This document shows, piece by piece, positions 1-8,197 of a stretch of DNA of 34,213 bases. This DNA comes from Anaerobiospirillum sp. Lineage in GTDB: Bacteria; Pseudomonadota; Gammaproteobacteria; Enterobacterales; Succinivibrionaceae. How positions within the stretch are numbered: the stretch's first letter is position 1; the number at the start of each line of letters is the position of its first letter. The notes beneath the pieces are model-generated. The model saw only the letters and a program-made list of their open reading frames with translations, made no database searches and was not told the DNA's origin. The stretch covers positions 1 to 34,213 of the forward strand of contig JARHZF010000193.1 of NCBI GenBank assembly GCA_029258325.1. The letters run 5' to 3'. The position numbers and the translations under genes are program-made.

Positions 1-261
1 TAATTAAGTAGATATCATTTAAGATATAGGTTTGCACATATAAAGACAAAATTAAGATAAGTAAAAACTTTAAAGATATGCTATACACAAGATTTAATCT
101 CATAAAAGATGTATTTAAAAGAGCAAATTTAATTTTTAAAGTTAATACTTTGATTTACAAGATAAAAATATATAAGATTATTCAAAATAAATATCTCTAA
201 TGTTAATATAAACTTTGTATGTAGCAAGCACTTAGAGCTAAATATAAAAAGAGGATTATGT
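1..261. other. Upstream region of first NYN gene, no gene seen
   Basis: I see no coding region or RNA gene here. The stretch is very AT-rich. A weak promoter-like pair (TTGATT at 150-155, TATAAG at 171-176) exists, but its 15-base spacing is poor and such matches arise by chance at this base composition. A small 11-base dyad, AGATTTAATCT, lies at 90-100. The ribosome binding site of the next gene (AGAGGA, about 251-255) closes the region. Confidence 0.4.
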
Positions 262-2778
262 ATGTTAGGTGTTTTTATTGATGCTGAAAATATAAATAAT
301 GTGATTTATTTAGAAAAAGCTATTTCTATAGTCTCCTCAAAATTTGATGTAAAACCAAAATATTATAAAGCCTATGCTGATTGGACAATGGAGAGTATTA
401 GGGAAGTTAAAAGTTTTTGCATAGAAAATGGTATTAGTTGCCATCAAACTAGCTCTCCTAATAAAAAGAATGCCTCAGATATTGAACTTATGTTTGATGT
501 TTATGAGCTTTTAGACGATTTAAGCATAGTTGTGATTATAAGTAATGATAGTGATTTTACTCATATTAGTGAAAAGATCTTAAATCAAAATAAGCAATGT
601 ATAAATATAAGACGACAGGCATGTCACTATGAAAACTTGTACTCAGAAGTAATTTACTTAGATAATTTAATAAATGATGATAATTGGAATCATTATCAAA
701 ATTTCATTAAAAACTTTGATACATATAGTAAGGAATTATCTAAGCAAATTGAATCTTTAAATCAAAATATTAAAGATACTCAAAATGATTTTTTAAAGTA
801 TAAACAATGTATTAGTGATAAGATTGATGATATCTTAACAAGTATAATAAATCATGAAAAAAAGATTAATGACGTAATATCACATGTTAATCTTTTAGAA
901 GAAGAAGTAAATAAAATAGCAAATAATCTTATCAATATAAAACAAGATACATCTTCATATGAGGAAGATAATGCTTACTCAAAACTAGGTATAGAAAATC
1001 TTAGTACTATAGATCAAAAACAAATATTACAAAATAAAATAGATAATATACAGATACAAAATAAAGCTCTAAAAACCTCTAGTAATGATAGTAACCTTTT
1101 TGTGCTTTCAGATAAACTCTTAAAAATAAGAGATACTATAGATAGTGAACAGCTTTTAAATGCAACTAATTTCTTTTTAGATTGTTTAGATAGATTAGAA
1201 TGTTTTAATAAAAATTATGTAATACATTTTCATGATATTTGTTATGTGATAGATGGACTTTATAAACAAGATTTAAATAAAATAGGTTTTATTAATGCAA
1301 AAGCTCTTTTAACCTATATAAAAGAAAAGACAAATCTTAGAGTTGATGAGGATTTTCTAAAAAATGAGAGAAATAGAAAACTTGAGCGTTTTGTTTTAGC
1401 AATTAGCATGGGATTTTGTCAAACACATTTAGATAATGATAGAAAATGGTATATAGATAAAGAAGACTTAAATTATATTTTAAAAGATCTAATCTATTAT
1501 TTAGGTTATAAAAATATAGATGATTATATTGATAATTATAAAGATAGTTTTGAGTTTGTTGATAATAAGCTCTATGGCTCATCTCTTTTAAATTTTAAGG
1601 ATCATACTTATAAAGAATTTGTCATAAATGATGTAGTATCTGAAGATGAGATTACACCTGAATTTATAGATATCTTTTACTATATCTTTTTAAATACAAA
1701 AAAATCATTATTTAAATGTGCATATAAGGACTTTAACTATGCCTTTTTATTAAATCATCTTTTACATAGAGATTATACTTATGAAGAGTATATAGCCTTT
1801 TCTAAAGGAATTGATATTGAGGAAAAGGTGGTTATAAATATTAGACATCCTAAAAACTTTTTCTTATTTTTACATAGAACATTAGAGCAAACTATAGGTA
1901 TAGATTTTTATAAAGTTTATAAGCATAGACTTTTACTTTTATATATATGTTATGACTATATTTTGCAAGATAAGTCTATACATACTTATGATGATATTAT
2001 AACTATAATCTATCAACATATGAGCCTTATAGAATATTTAGAAGAAAATGATAAATTGCAATTAATAGAACTTAACAACTTTTCATCTCAATTTGAGATC
2101 TTTGATGCTTATACAATTGATGATTATTTATGCAGATATGATGTTGATAATGAAAATAATTCTTCTATAAAAGAAGATATTACTGTTGATGTAGAGATAA
2201 AGGATGACAATAGTATAGATGTAGATAAAGAAGTATATGAAGATGAGTGTATAAGTGAAAAAGATGATGATAGTAATATAGAGAATAAATCAAATGAAGA
2301 ACAAGATGATGATACTTATTTTGAAGAGGATTTTTATAGCCCTCAAAATTTTTGTGAAAAAACTAGATCTTCATTTATTTCTTATCTTATAGAGGATTTA
2401 AGAATAAATAAGATTTATGATGTAAAAATTGATACAGATACTTTTTTTAATGCTATAACATCAACATATCTTTGTAATTTTTTAAATGCAATTAGTGTCC
2501 ATAATGTAACATCTTTTATCTCTTTTATAAAAGAATTACGTTTACCTGTAAGTGGCGATTATATAATACTTACACAACATAAGCATGTTGAAAACATATG
2601 TATTGTTATAGTACAACACTTTTATCGTGTTTATCCAAAAAATAAACGTAATTTAAGAAGCTTACAACAATTTATGGAAGATAATTATTTTAACTTTTAT
2701 ACTTATTTTAACAAGCAATCAAAAGAATTTAAAAGAAAACTTTTACATGATTGTAAGTTTACAAAGTATATGAAGTAA
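262..2778 (+). CDS. NYN-domain (LabA/PIN-like) RNase with coiled coil and repeated C-terminal modules
   Basis: The first ~135 residues form a NYN domain, a PIN-like metal-dependent nuclease fold expected to act on RNA in the cytoplasm. All acidic-site positions are present: D7 and N10 in FIDAEN, D73 in ASDIELM, and D96 and D98 in NDSDF. Residues ~150-230 look like coiled coil. Around 300-365 and again at 702-770 is a helical unit ending in a hydrophobic, Gly-containing strand, resembling the OST-HTH/LOTUS RNA-binding module often paired with NYN. An acidic Asp/Glu-rich linker lies at ~635-690. At 838 residues it is far longer than the other three NYN paralogues in this window. The start is ATG 262, with GAGG shortly upstream. 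The NYN call is from motif recognition. The OST-HTH label is an inference, and the cellular target is unknown. Confidence 0.85.
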   Translation: MLGVFIDAENINNVIYLEKAISIVSSKFDVKPKYYKAYADWTMESIREVKSFCIENGISCHQTSSPNKKNASDIELMFDVYELLDDLSIVVIISNDSDFTHISEKILNQNKQCINIRRQACHYENLYSEVIYLDNLINDDNWNHYQNFIKNFDTYSKELSKQIESLNQNIKDTQNDFLKYKQCISDKIDDILTSIINHEKKINDVISHVNLLEEEVNKIANNLINIKQDTSSYEEDNAYSKLGIENLSTIDQKQILQNKIDNIQIQNKALKTSSNDSNLFVLSDKLLKIRDTIDSEQLLNATNFFLDCLDRLECFNKNYVIHFHDICYVIDGLYKQDLNKIGFINAKALLTYIKEKTNLRVDEDFLKNERNRKLERFVLAISMGFCQTHLDNDRKWYIDKEDLNYILKDLIYYLGYKNIDDYIDNYKDSFEFVDNKLYGSSLLNFKDHTYKEFVINDVVSEDEITPEFIDIFYYIFLNTKKSLFKCAYKDFNYAFLLNHLLHRDYTYEEYIAFSKGIDIEEKVVINIRHPKNFFLFLHRTLEQTIGIDFYKVYKHRLLLLYICYDYILQDKSIHTYDDIITIIYQHMSLIEYLEENDKLQLIELNNFSSQFEIFDAYTIDDYLCRYDVDNENNSSIKEDITVDVEIKDDNSIDVDKEVYEDECISEKDDDSNIENKSNEEQDDDTYFEEDFYSPQNFCEKTRSSFISYLIEDLRINKIYDVKIDTDTFFNAITSTYLCNFLNAISVHNVTSFISFIKELRLPVSGDYIILTQHKHVENICIVIVQHFYRVYPKNKRNLRSLQQFMEDNYFNFYTYFNKQSKEFKRKLLHDCKFTKYMK

Positions 2779-2810
2779 AAGTGTAAGTTTATAAAATGAT
2801 ATCTTTTATT

Positions 2811-2845
2811 TAAGCTATTATCTTAATTTTTAGGATAATAGCTTA
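2811..2845. terminator. 12-bp stem hairpin between the first two NYN genes
   Basis: TAAGCTATTATC at 2811-2822 pairs perfectly with GATAATAGCTTA at 2834-2845 across an 11-base loop. It sits in the short gap after the first NYN gene and just before the ribosome binding site of the second. It could terminate or attenuate transcription, or be an operator dyad. There is no clear T-tract after the stem, so a classic rho-independent terminator is not certain. Confidence 0.55.
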
Positions 2846-2869
2846 TAAATGAAATTAAAAGGATTATGT

Positions 2870-3838
2870 ATGCTAGGAATTTTTATAGATATTAATACCA
2901 TAGATTTCAATAATACAGATTTACCTAAGATACTTTATTATGTACGTGATAAATATGAATCTATAGATTCTGTCTATGTTTATGGTGATATAGATGAAAC
3001 TAAAGCTATTGAGGAGTATTGCTCTTTAAATAATATCCCTCATTATATTGGCTTTGACTATAGCTTTATGAATGAGATCTTATCTAAGATCTTACAATTT
3101 GATACATTTATTATTGTAAGTGATGATAAAGAATATATTTCATTTAGCTCTTATGTCTTATCACAAGGTATGACATGTATAAATATAAGGCAGCATGATT
3201 GTGATTATGCAAATGAATATAGTGAAGTTATTTTATTTGAGGACATAGTAAATCATAGGCAAGATAATAAGATTGATATGCTCTCTTATACTAAAACACT
3301 ATCTAAAAGTATTGATAGTCTAAACTTTAATATAAAAGAACTTCAAGCTGATATTAAAATTAGTATGGATAAAAATATATATCTATACAAACAACAAGAA
3401 AATAAAATAAATGAACTTACACAATGTATTAATAGTTTAAGATCTGATGTAGATAAGATTTTAGCTTTTATAAAAAGTCATGATGCTATAAATTTAAAAG
3501 ACACTCATAAAGATGAAGAAGATATATATGACCAAGAACAACTCTTATTTCAAGATGAGGAAGTAAAACTTTTTGATGATAAAGAGAGGGCTATTATTTT
3601 ATATAGAATAAGCAATTCATTAATAAAACTACAACTTTTAGAAAAATATATAAAAGTTGAGAGCTTATTTAATGCTCTAAAAGAAAATGATCTAGAACTT
3701 TTATCTTTATATAATATAGGAGATCTTGATGATATGTTGTCTTTTATACATAGCTTAAATATTGAAATAGATGCTAAAGGTTTAATTATGTTTGATTTTA
3801 CTTTAGAGGCAAATAAGCTTTTAGCTAAGTTTTTTTAA
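2870..3838 (+). CDS. Catalytically degenerate NYN-domain paralogue
   Basis: This is a shorter paralogue of the preceding gene: N-terminal NYN domain, coiled-coil middle, and a C-terminal module matching the end of the other copies (ALKEND, YNIGDL, NIEIDAKG). The nuclease site is eroded. D7 remains in FIDINT, but the Asn at position 10 is Thr. The central helix that carries the second Asp is shortened and replaced (YSFMNEIL), and the last pair reads SDDKEY, so the second Asp has become Glu. It is probably not an active nuclease and may regulate or bind RNA. I chose ATG 2870, not 2849, because the paralogues all begin M-x-G-(I/V) and because the leader AAAAGGATTATGT matches that of the first gene. 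The protein is 322 residues. Function is inferred from family only. Confidence 0.75.
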   Translation: MLGIFIDINTIDFNNTDLPKILYYVRDKYESIDSVYVYGDIDETKAIEEYCSLNNIPHYIGFDYSFMNEILSKILQFDTFIIVSDDKEYISFSSYVLSQGMTCINIRQHDCDYANEYSEVILFEDIVNHRQDNKIDMLSYTKTLSKSIDSLNFNIKELQADIKISMDKNIYLYKQQENKINELTQCINSLRSDVDKILAFIKSHDAINLKDTHKDEEDIYDQEQLLFQDEEVKLFDDKERAIILYRISNSLIKLQLLEKYIKVESLFNALKENDLELLSLYNIGDLDDMLSFIHSLNIEIDAKGLIMFDFTLEANKLLAKFF

Positions 3839-3898
3839 TCTTTTATACACTTTAAAAAATAGTGTAAAATTTACTTTTATTTATTTAAGAATATTAAG

Positions 3899-4624
3899 AT
3901 GCTTATTTATAATTATATTTCTTTTTATGGCTTAGTTTATTTCATAGGTTTTATTTTATTTATTTTTATAAAACACCCCTTAATTAAAAAAAATCATATT
4001 TTATATAATTTATATATTAGTGTTTTTGTTTCAATAGCAACAATAATTTTTGCAAGATTGTTTTATACAATATTTTATGAAGGAAGCTACTATATACATA
4101 ATTTATCTGAAGTTTATATGTTGTATAAAGGTGGTATGTCTATTCATGGTGGAATTGTAGGCTGTATCTTAGGTTTAATTTTTATTGATAAAAAGCATTT
4201 CTTTTATAATGCAGATAGGGCATGTTTAGTTGCAACTATATGTTTACCTTTAGGACGTATTGCTAACTTTTTAAATGGTGAAATATATGGACGTGTAACT
4301 AATGAAGTTATTGGTTTTATCTTTTTAGGTAAGGATTTAATGTATAGACATGCCGTGCAATTATATGAAGGTTTTTGTGTAGGACCTTTAATGTGGATTT
4401 TACTTTATACTCTATATAAAAAGAATAAAATCAAAAAAGAGGGAGATATAGCTATCTATTTTATTTATCTTTATTTTATTATGCGTTTTTTCCTTGAATT
4501 TTTTAGAGAACCAGATAAGAGTGTTGGCTTTATTTTTACCTATTTTACTATGGGGCAATTATTATCATTAGGTGTTTTTCTAATTATTTATATTTTTTTA
4601 AAATATAGGTTTTATAAGGCTTAA
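3899..4624 (+). CDS. lgt: Prolipoprotein diacylglyceryl transferase
   Basis: Inner-membrane enzyme that transfers a diacylglyceryl group from phosphatidylglycerol to the lipobox cysteine of prolipoproteins. The family signature is clear: GGMSIHGG (catalytic-region His at H83), GRIANFLNGEIYGR at 119-132 with R120, N126 and E128, a QLYE motif at 154-157, and R196/E200 followed by FREPD near the C terminus. Several hydrophobic segments span the protein. At 241 residues it is short for Lgt, mainly because the N terminus lacks the usual leader before the first membrane helix. The ribosome binding site is weak. It converges on sctT with a 4-base overlap. SctJ in this locus has a lipobox, so Lgt is needed for the machine. 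Whether this is the cell's only copy or a dedicated second copy cannot be seen here. Confidence 0.9.
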   Translation: MLIYNYISFYGLVYFIGFILFIFIKHPLIKKNHILYNLYISVFVSIATIIFARLFYTIFYEGSYYIHNLSEVYMLYKGGMSIHGGIVGCILGLIFIDKKHFFYNADRACLVATICLPLGRIANFLNGEIYGRVTNEVIGFIFLGKDLMYRHAVQLYEGFCVGPLMWILLYTLYKKNKIKKEGDIAIYFIYLYFIMRFFLEFFREPDKSVGFIFTYFTMGQLLSLGVFLIIYIFLKYRFYKA

Positions 4625-5421
4625 AAAGCTATAAGTGTCCTTATGAAAGTACTTATATAAGCAAAAATTTCTTTTTGATGATTAATAAAAGGACCGAAGT
4701 AAAATATTATTAAAAGGGCACAAATACCACTTTTAATTGGCATTGATAAAATAAAAACATTAAGCTGAGGGGAAAAACGATTTATTATGCCTAAGGCTAT
4801 ATCAGATAATAAAGAAATTAAAATAAAAGGTGCACTAACTAAAACTATATTTAGCATAAGAAAATCTAATTGTGTTGAAATAAATGATGAAAATTTTGTA
4901 GATAAAAGAGCAGGAAAAAGATCAAATATAGACCAATATACATATGTTGAATAATAAAGAGATATAAAGTTTACAAAAGCTCCTGATGTAAAAAATAAGG
5001 TAATTACAGCAAGAAACAATATAGTACCTAAAGGAGTTGCTTCATTATTTGTAAGGAGATCACTACTTATAGCCATAGAAGCACCTCTTTGATTATCAAC
5101 TATAATACCTACACCTAAAGCTATATAAAATATATTAGAAATAATAAAAGCTAAGGTAAAACCTAGAAATATTTCTTTTATAAGTAAAATCAAATAATAA
5201 ATTAAATCCTCTGTTATTCCTAAATTATAAGGCGTGTATTGTGTATATAACATAGGATGTAAAGGAATATATAAAGCTAAGGTTAAAGGCAGTGTTACTG
5301 ATGTATTAAGTTGTGGACCAAAAAAAGGAATAAAAGCTATAAATATATAAATTCTAGCTATACCCAATAAAAAGGTTAATAGATGTTTTTGTACTTCAAT
5401 ATCATGTAAAAGTTCAGTCAT
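4621..5421 (-). CDS. sctT: T3SS export apparatus protein SctT (YscT/SpaR family)
   Basis: SctT is the single-copy subunit of the export gate in the inner membrane, where it closes the SctR5-SctT1-SctS4 helical assembly. The 266-residue protein has the family pattern: hydrophobic helices throughout, an FFGPQLN element near the N terminus, and the conserved central block around DNQRGAS with LTNNEATPLG, followed by a long hydrophobic segment. The length is typical. Its start overlaps the sctS stop by one base (TAATG on the minus strand), so the two are translationally coupled. The pair is inverted relative to sctR, which is unusual because sctR-S-T-U normally run in one direction. Its end overlaps lgt by four bases. 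Confidence 0.93.
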   Translation of the reverse strand: MTELLHDIEVQKHLLTFLLGIARIYIFIAFIPFFGPQLNTSVTLPLTLALYIPLHPMLYTQYTPYNLGITEDLIYYLILLIKEIFLGFTLAFIISNIFYIALGVGIIVDNQRGASMAISSDLLTNNEATPLGTILFLAVITLFFTSGAFVNFISLYYSTYVYWSIFDLFPALLSTKFSSFISTQLDFLMLNIVLVSAPFILISLLSDIALGIINRFSPQLNVFILSMPIKSGICALLIIFYFGPFINHQKEIFAYISTFIRTLIAF

Positions 5422-5684
5422 TATTGTAGTAAGAAGAATTTATCAAAAATATTTTGACTAAACTTTAAAAGTTCAGTGCTAAACCAATCTGCTGTTAAAA
5501 ATAGAGTTATTATAACAGCAATTAATTTAATACCAAAAGACAGTGTTTGCTCTTGTAATTGTGTAACTGCTTGTATTAAAGATAATAATATACCTGTAAT
5601 AGAAGCGACTAATATAGGTGGAAGTGATAATACAAGGACTAAGTAAAAACACTGCATTACAGCATCAAAAACTAAAGAGTTCAT
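5421..5684 (-). CDS. sctS: T3SS export apparatus protein SctS (YscS/SpaQ family)
   Basis: Small two-helix export gate subunit, present in about four copies in the R-S-T assembly. The 87-residue length is typical. The family pattern is visible: a first hydrophobic helix ending in LSLPPILVA, the GILLSLIQAVTQLQEQTLSF loop region, and a second hydrophobic helix (IKLIAVIITLFLTADW). It is the first gene of a two-gene minus-strand unit with sctT, reading away from the main rightward T3SS operon. Its promoter should therefore lie in the divergent intergenic region 5685-6060. Confidence 0.95.
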   Translation of the reverse strand: MNSLVFDAVMQCFYLVLVLSLPPILVASITGILLSLIQAVTQLQEQTLSFGIKLIAVIITLFLTADWFSTELLKFSQNIFDKFFLLQ

Positions 5685-6072
5685 AAAACACCAACAAAAA
5701 CTTGATATAAATCTATCTTACTATAAATTTCTTTTATATAAAATATTTTTAGTCTCTTTAAAAAGACAATACTTAATAAAAATTTATCAATATTTATGTA
5801 TATAAATTATATTAATTTTATTAAAAACATAAATTTTCTTTGGATAACTTCTTAATGTAGTATATTTCTGTATAAGATAAGTTTTACTTTATATAAGTAA
5901 ATTTTATATTAAATTTTAAGAAGATAGTGTAGGTAAAAATGTATTTTTTTAAAGCATTTGTCTAAAATAAATTTATTAATTTGAATTTATGTATTACAAT
6001 CAAAAGTAGGAAATATACATTTACTTTTAGTATTATTGTATTATTAATAACAAGAGGATAATGGAGTTTATT
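5685..6072. promoter_or_regulatory. Divergent intergenic region between sctST and the main T3SS operon
   Basis: No gene is visible in about 380 bases. The region must carry the promoters for sctS-sctT (leftward) and for the tip-candidate gene that begins the long operon (rightward). Two dyads stand out: TTTACTT/AAGTAAA at 5883-5901 with a 5-base centre, and AAAAGTA (6002-6008) with TACTTTT (6022-6028). Both contain the same TACTT half-site, so a shared regulator is possible. I could not settle on convincing -35/-10 boxes in such AT-rich sequence. Confidence 0.5.
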
Positions 6073-6642
6073 ATGATATCAGCTGTAAATAATACATCTA
6101 ATGTTACAACAAACGCTAGTTTTTCTAGTTTACCTAATATTAATTTGATTTTTGCTCAGCTACAAATGGAGCTTGCTAAAACCTCAAAAGATGAAGCTAT
6201 GAGTAAGATTCAAACAATAAAGGAAAATCAAGAAAAATCCAAAGAAGTATCTAATGCTATTAATATGCTACGTGCTGTAAAGGATAAAGTTGGAGATGGT
6301 TCATTTACTGTACAAGTTCCAGATGAACCTGAAAAATTAGCAGATTTAGCTCTTACTAAATCTGGTATTAGTAGTGAGCAACACATAAAACAATATTTAG
6401 ATGCTGTTGCTATCTTACGTAAATACAATGTTGAAGCAACTAGTGGTACAGTTAAAAAAGAAAATCTTGATTATATGATTTCATCTATGGAAACTGTTAA
6501 TGAACAATTAAGTTCAGGCACACAACAAGATATGGTTATAATTCAAGATTTACTTGGTAGATATAACTCTTATACTCAAGGTGCAAGCTCTGCTGTATCA
6601 AAAGCTACAGATACATTAACAGTAGCAGCTACTGGTAGATAA
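6073..6642 (+). CDS. Candidate T3SS tip or filament protein (EspA/SseB-like, SctA class)
   Basis: First gene of the long rightward operon. The protein (189 residues from ATG 6073) has a Ser/Asn/Thr-rich N terminus like T3SS substrates, then mostly helix with a charged coiled-coil region. Its C-terminal ~70 residues (from KKENLDYMISS through LLGRYNSYTQGA to SKATDTL) recall the C-terminal helix of extracellular needle-distal proteins of the EspA/SseB type. It has no membrane segment or chaperone-like fold. I prefer ATG 6073 because GGAG at 6063-6066 is well spaced. ATG 6061 sits only two or three bases from AGAGG, but remains possible and would add four residues. An inner rod protein (SctI) is the main alternative, but the length is large for that family. 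Confidence in the exact role is moderate. Confidence 0.5.
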   Translation: MISAVNNTSNVTTNASFSSLPNINLIFAQLQMELAKTSKDEAMSKIQTIKENQEKSKEVSNAINMLRAVKDKVGDGSFTVQVPDEPEKLADLALTKSGISSEQHIKQYLDAVAILRKYNVEATSGTVKKENLDYMISSMETVNEQLSSGTQQDMVIIQDLLGRYNSYTQGASSAVSKATDTLTVAATGR

Positions 6643-6666
6643 TATTCTATATTGAGACTTTGAGTT

Positions 6667-7206
6667 GTGAAAGTAATAGATGATAAACAAAAATTATATA
6701 TTGCAAAAGTAGAAGATAAGGGTAACTCTCAAAATGAGGACCTTATAAAGTATAAAAAGGATATTTTTGAAAATGAACTTTTTAAAAATGAACCTTTTTT
6801 AAAAAATACTAAAACAAAGCAAGAAGAACAAGATTTATCATCTATTTTTTCATCTTTAATGCCATCTTCTAATATAACTATGGATAATAGTTATATAACT
6901 AATGAAAGTATTGATATAGATTTTAGTGAAATAGATGACAATATAAAAAATCTAGTTGCTAAAATTTTAATTAATAGTAGTGATTTATCTAATAATAAAG
7001 AAGTAGTTATCCTTCTTACTGAAAAAACTTTTTTAGAGGGAGTTAGTATTTCTTTAAGAAGATTGCAAGATGGCGTATTAAATGTACAAATACTTTGTCA
7101 AAATAATACTCAATATATAAATATTAATGAAAGTAAGGATATTCTTTTAGAATATTTAAAAGAATATGAAAAACTTGAGGTACAACTTGATTTAGCTATA
7201 AGTTAA
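6667..7206 (+). CDS. sctP: Probable T3SS needle-length regulator SctP (FliK/YscP-like)
   Basis: SctP is secreted early, measures the needle and switches SctU to later substrates. The C-terminal ~80 residues (from about NKEVVILL to VQLDLAIS) match the substrate-switch domain of FliK/YscP proteins in shape: a strand of the type VxIxLxExxxLxGVxIxL, a strand with VNVQILC-like character, then a long helix with LLEYLKEYEKLEVQL. Position immediately upstream of sctQ is the usual place for sctP. The N-terminal part is charged and unstructured. At 179 residues it is very short for a ruler protein. The start is GTG with a weak ribosome binding site, and no in-frame ATG lies nearby. The call rests on the domain pattern plus gene order. 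Confidence 0.65.
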   Translation: MKVIDDKQKLYIAKVEDKGNSQNEDLIKYKKDIFENELFKNEPFLKNTKTKQEEQDLSSIFSSLMPSSNITMDNSYITNESIDIDFSEIDDNIKNLVAKILINSSDLSNNKEVVILLTEKTFLEGVSISLRRLQDGVLNVQILCQNNTQYININESKDILLEYLKEYEKLEVQLDLAIS

Positions 7207-7230
7207 AGCTTTTTGTATTGAGGGGGTTAT

Positions 7231-8190
7231 GTGCCAATCTTAAAAGATCATATTATTTTTCAATTAAAAAATACTATTCTTTCTTATGAAAATAGTGGTA
7301 TATCTTTTAATCTTGGTGACTCTTATAAAAGCTTAGCAAAAGTAATATCTTTAAATGCTTTTTCTAATATATATGCTCTAGCTCTTTGTGATACAAATTT
7401 TTTAAATTATATAGACATATCATATATAGAAGATACATTAAATGATGAGCTTATCTTAGCTTTATTTGAAAATTATTTTAAAAGCTATAAAGATAATTTA
7501 TCCTCAATCTTAAATGAAAAAATTGATGTTATAGGCTATATAGATAAAGAAGAAGTACAAAGTTTTTCTTATAAACTTAATATTAATTATATAGATAATA
7601 ATAGATGTAAACATCATTTTATCTTATATATAAAAGATTATGATGCCCTTTTATGTCTTTATAATGTTTTACAAAATTTACAGATAAAAGTAGCTCTTAA
7701 AAATACAGAAGTATCTTTAATTGAGGCAAAAGTAGTTATAGCAAGCGTATGTTTATCTATAGATGATATAGAAAAACTATCAAATCAAGATGCTATTTTA
7801 TTAGATAGTAGTTTAATTAAGGATAAAAAAGCTTATATTACTATTAATAATTTAGAGGCATTAGTACATCTTGATGGTTTAAACATTATATTAGATGAAA
7901 ACTTACATAGTAAAAAAGAGGTTGATATGAGTGATGAAAATTTATCCTCAAATGATGAGTTATGTAATCTAAAGGATATAAAAGTACAATCTTCTGTTAT
8001 TTTAGATAGATTAACTTTAAGTATTGATGATTTAAGTAAAATTGCAAAGGGCAGCACTTTTATTTTAAATAATAATGCCCTAGAAAATTTAAGCTTAGAA
8101 ATTCATGGACAAAGTATTGCAAAAGGCAGAGTTATTGAAATTGATAATAATTTAGCTTTTGTAGTAACAAAGGTTAAAGAAAAGGCTTAA
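7231..8190 (+). CDS. sctQ: T3SS cytoplasmic sorting platform protein SctQ (FliM/FliN-like)
   Basis: SctQ forms the pods of the cytoplasmic sorting platform, linking SctK to SctL and SctN. The 319-residue protein ends in a SPOA (FliN-like) domain at ~245-319: SIDDLSKIAKGSTF, then LSLEIHGQSIAKGRVIEI. An earlier, weaker SPOA-like segment lies at ~155-230 (LSIDDIEKLSNQDAILLD). The start is GTG with a strong GAGGGGG upstream. The gene sits between sctP and sctR as in most systems. An internal ATG at 7927 with its own ribosome binding site probably yields a separate C-terminal product (see separate entry). Confidence 0.88.
   Translation: MPILKDHIIFQLKNTILSYENSGISFNLGDSYKSLAKVISLNAFSNIYALALCDTNFLNYIDISYIEDTLNDELILALFENYFKSYKDNLSSILNEKIDVIGYIDKEEVQSFSYKLNINYIDNNRCKHHFILYIKDYDALLCLYNVLQNLQIKVALKNTEVSLIEAKVVIASVCLSIDDIEKLSNQDAILLDSSLIKDKKAYITINNLEALVHLDGLNIILDENLHSKKEVDMSDENLSSNDELCNLKDIKVQSSVILDRLTLSIDDLSKIAKGSTFILNNNALENLSLEIHGQSIAKGRVIEIDNNLAFVVTKVKEKA
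7927..8190 (+). CDS. Internal translation product SctQ-C (SPOA2 domain only)
   Basis: Within sctQ and in its frame, ATG at 7927 (Met233) is preceded by AGAGG at 7917-7921 with a 5-base spacer. It would give an 87-residue protein consisting of the C-terminal SPOA domain. YscQ of Yersinia and SpaO of Salmonella are known to make just such a short C-terminal product, which pairs with the full-length protein. The ribosome binding site and position are seen directly. That it is used here is an inference. Confidence 0.6.
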   Translation: MSDENLSSNDELCNLKDIKVQSSVILDRLTLSIDDLSKIAKGSTFILNNNALENLSLEIHGQSIAKGRVIEIDNNLAFVVTKVKEKA

Positions 8191-8197
8191 TTTATAT

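Noticed and set aside
150..176. Possible sigma70-like promoter before the first NYN gene
   Set aside because: Spacing is only 15 bases and such hexamers are expected by chance at this A+T content, so it is not called as a feature.
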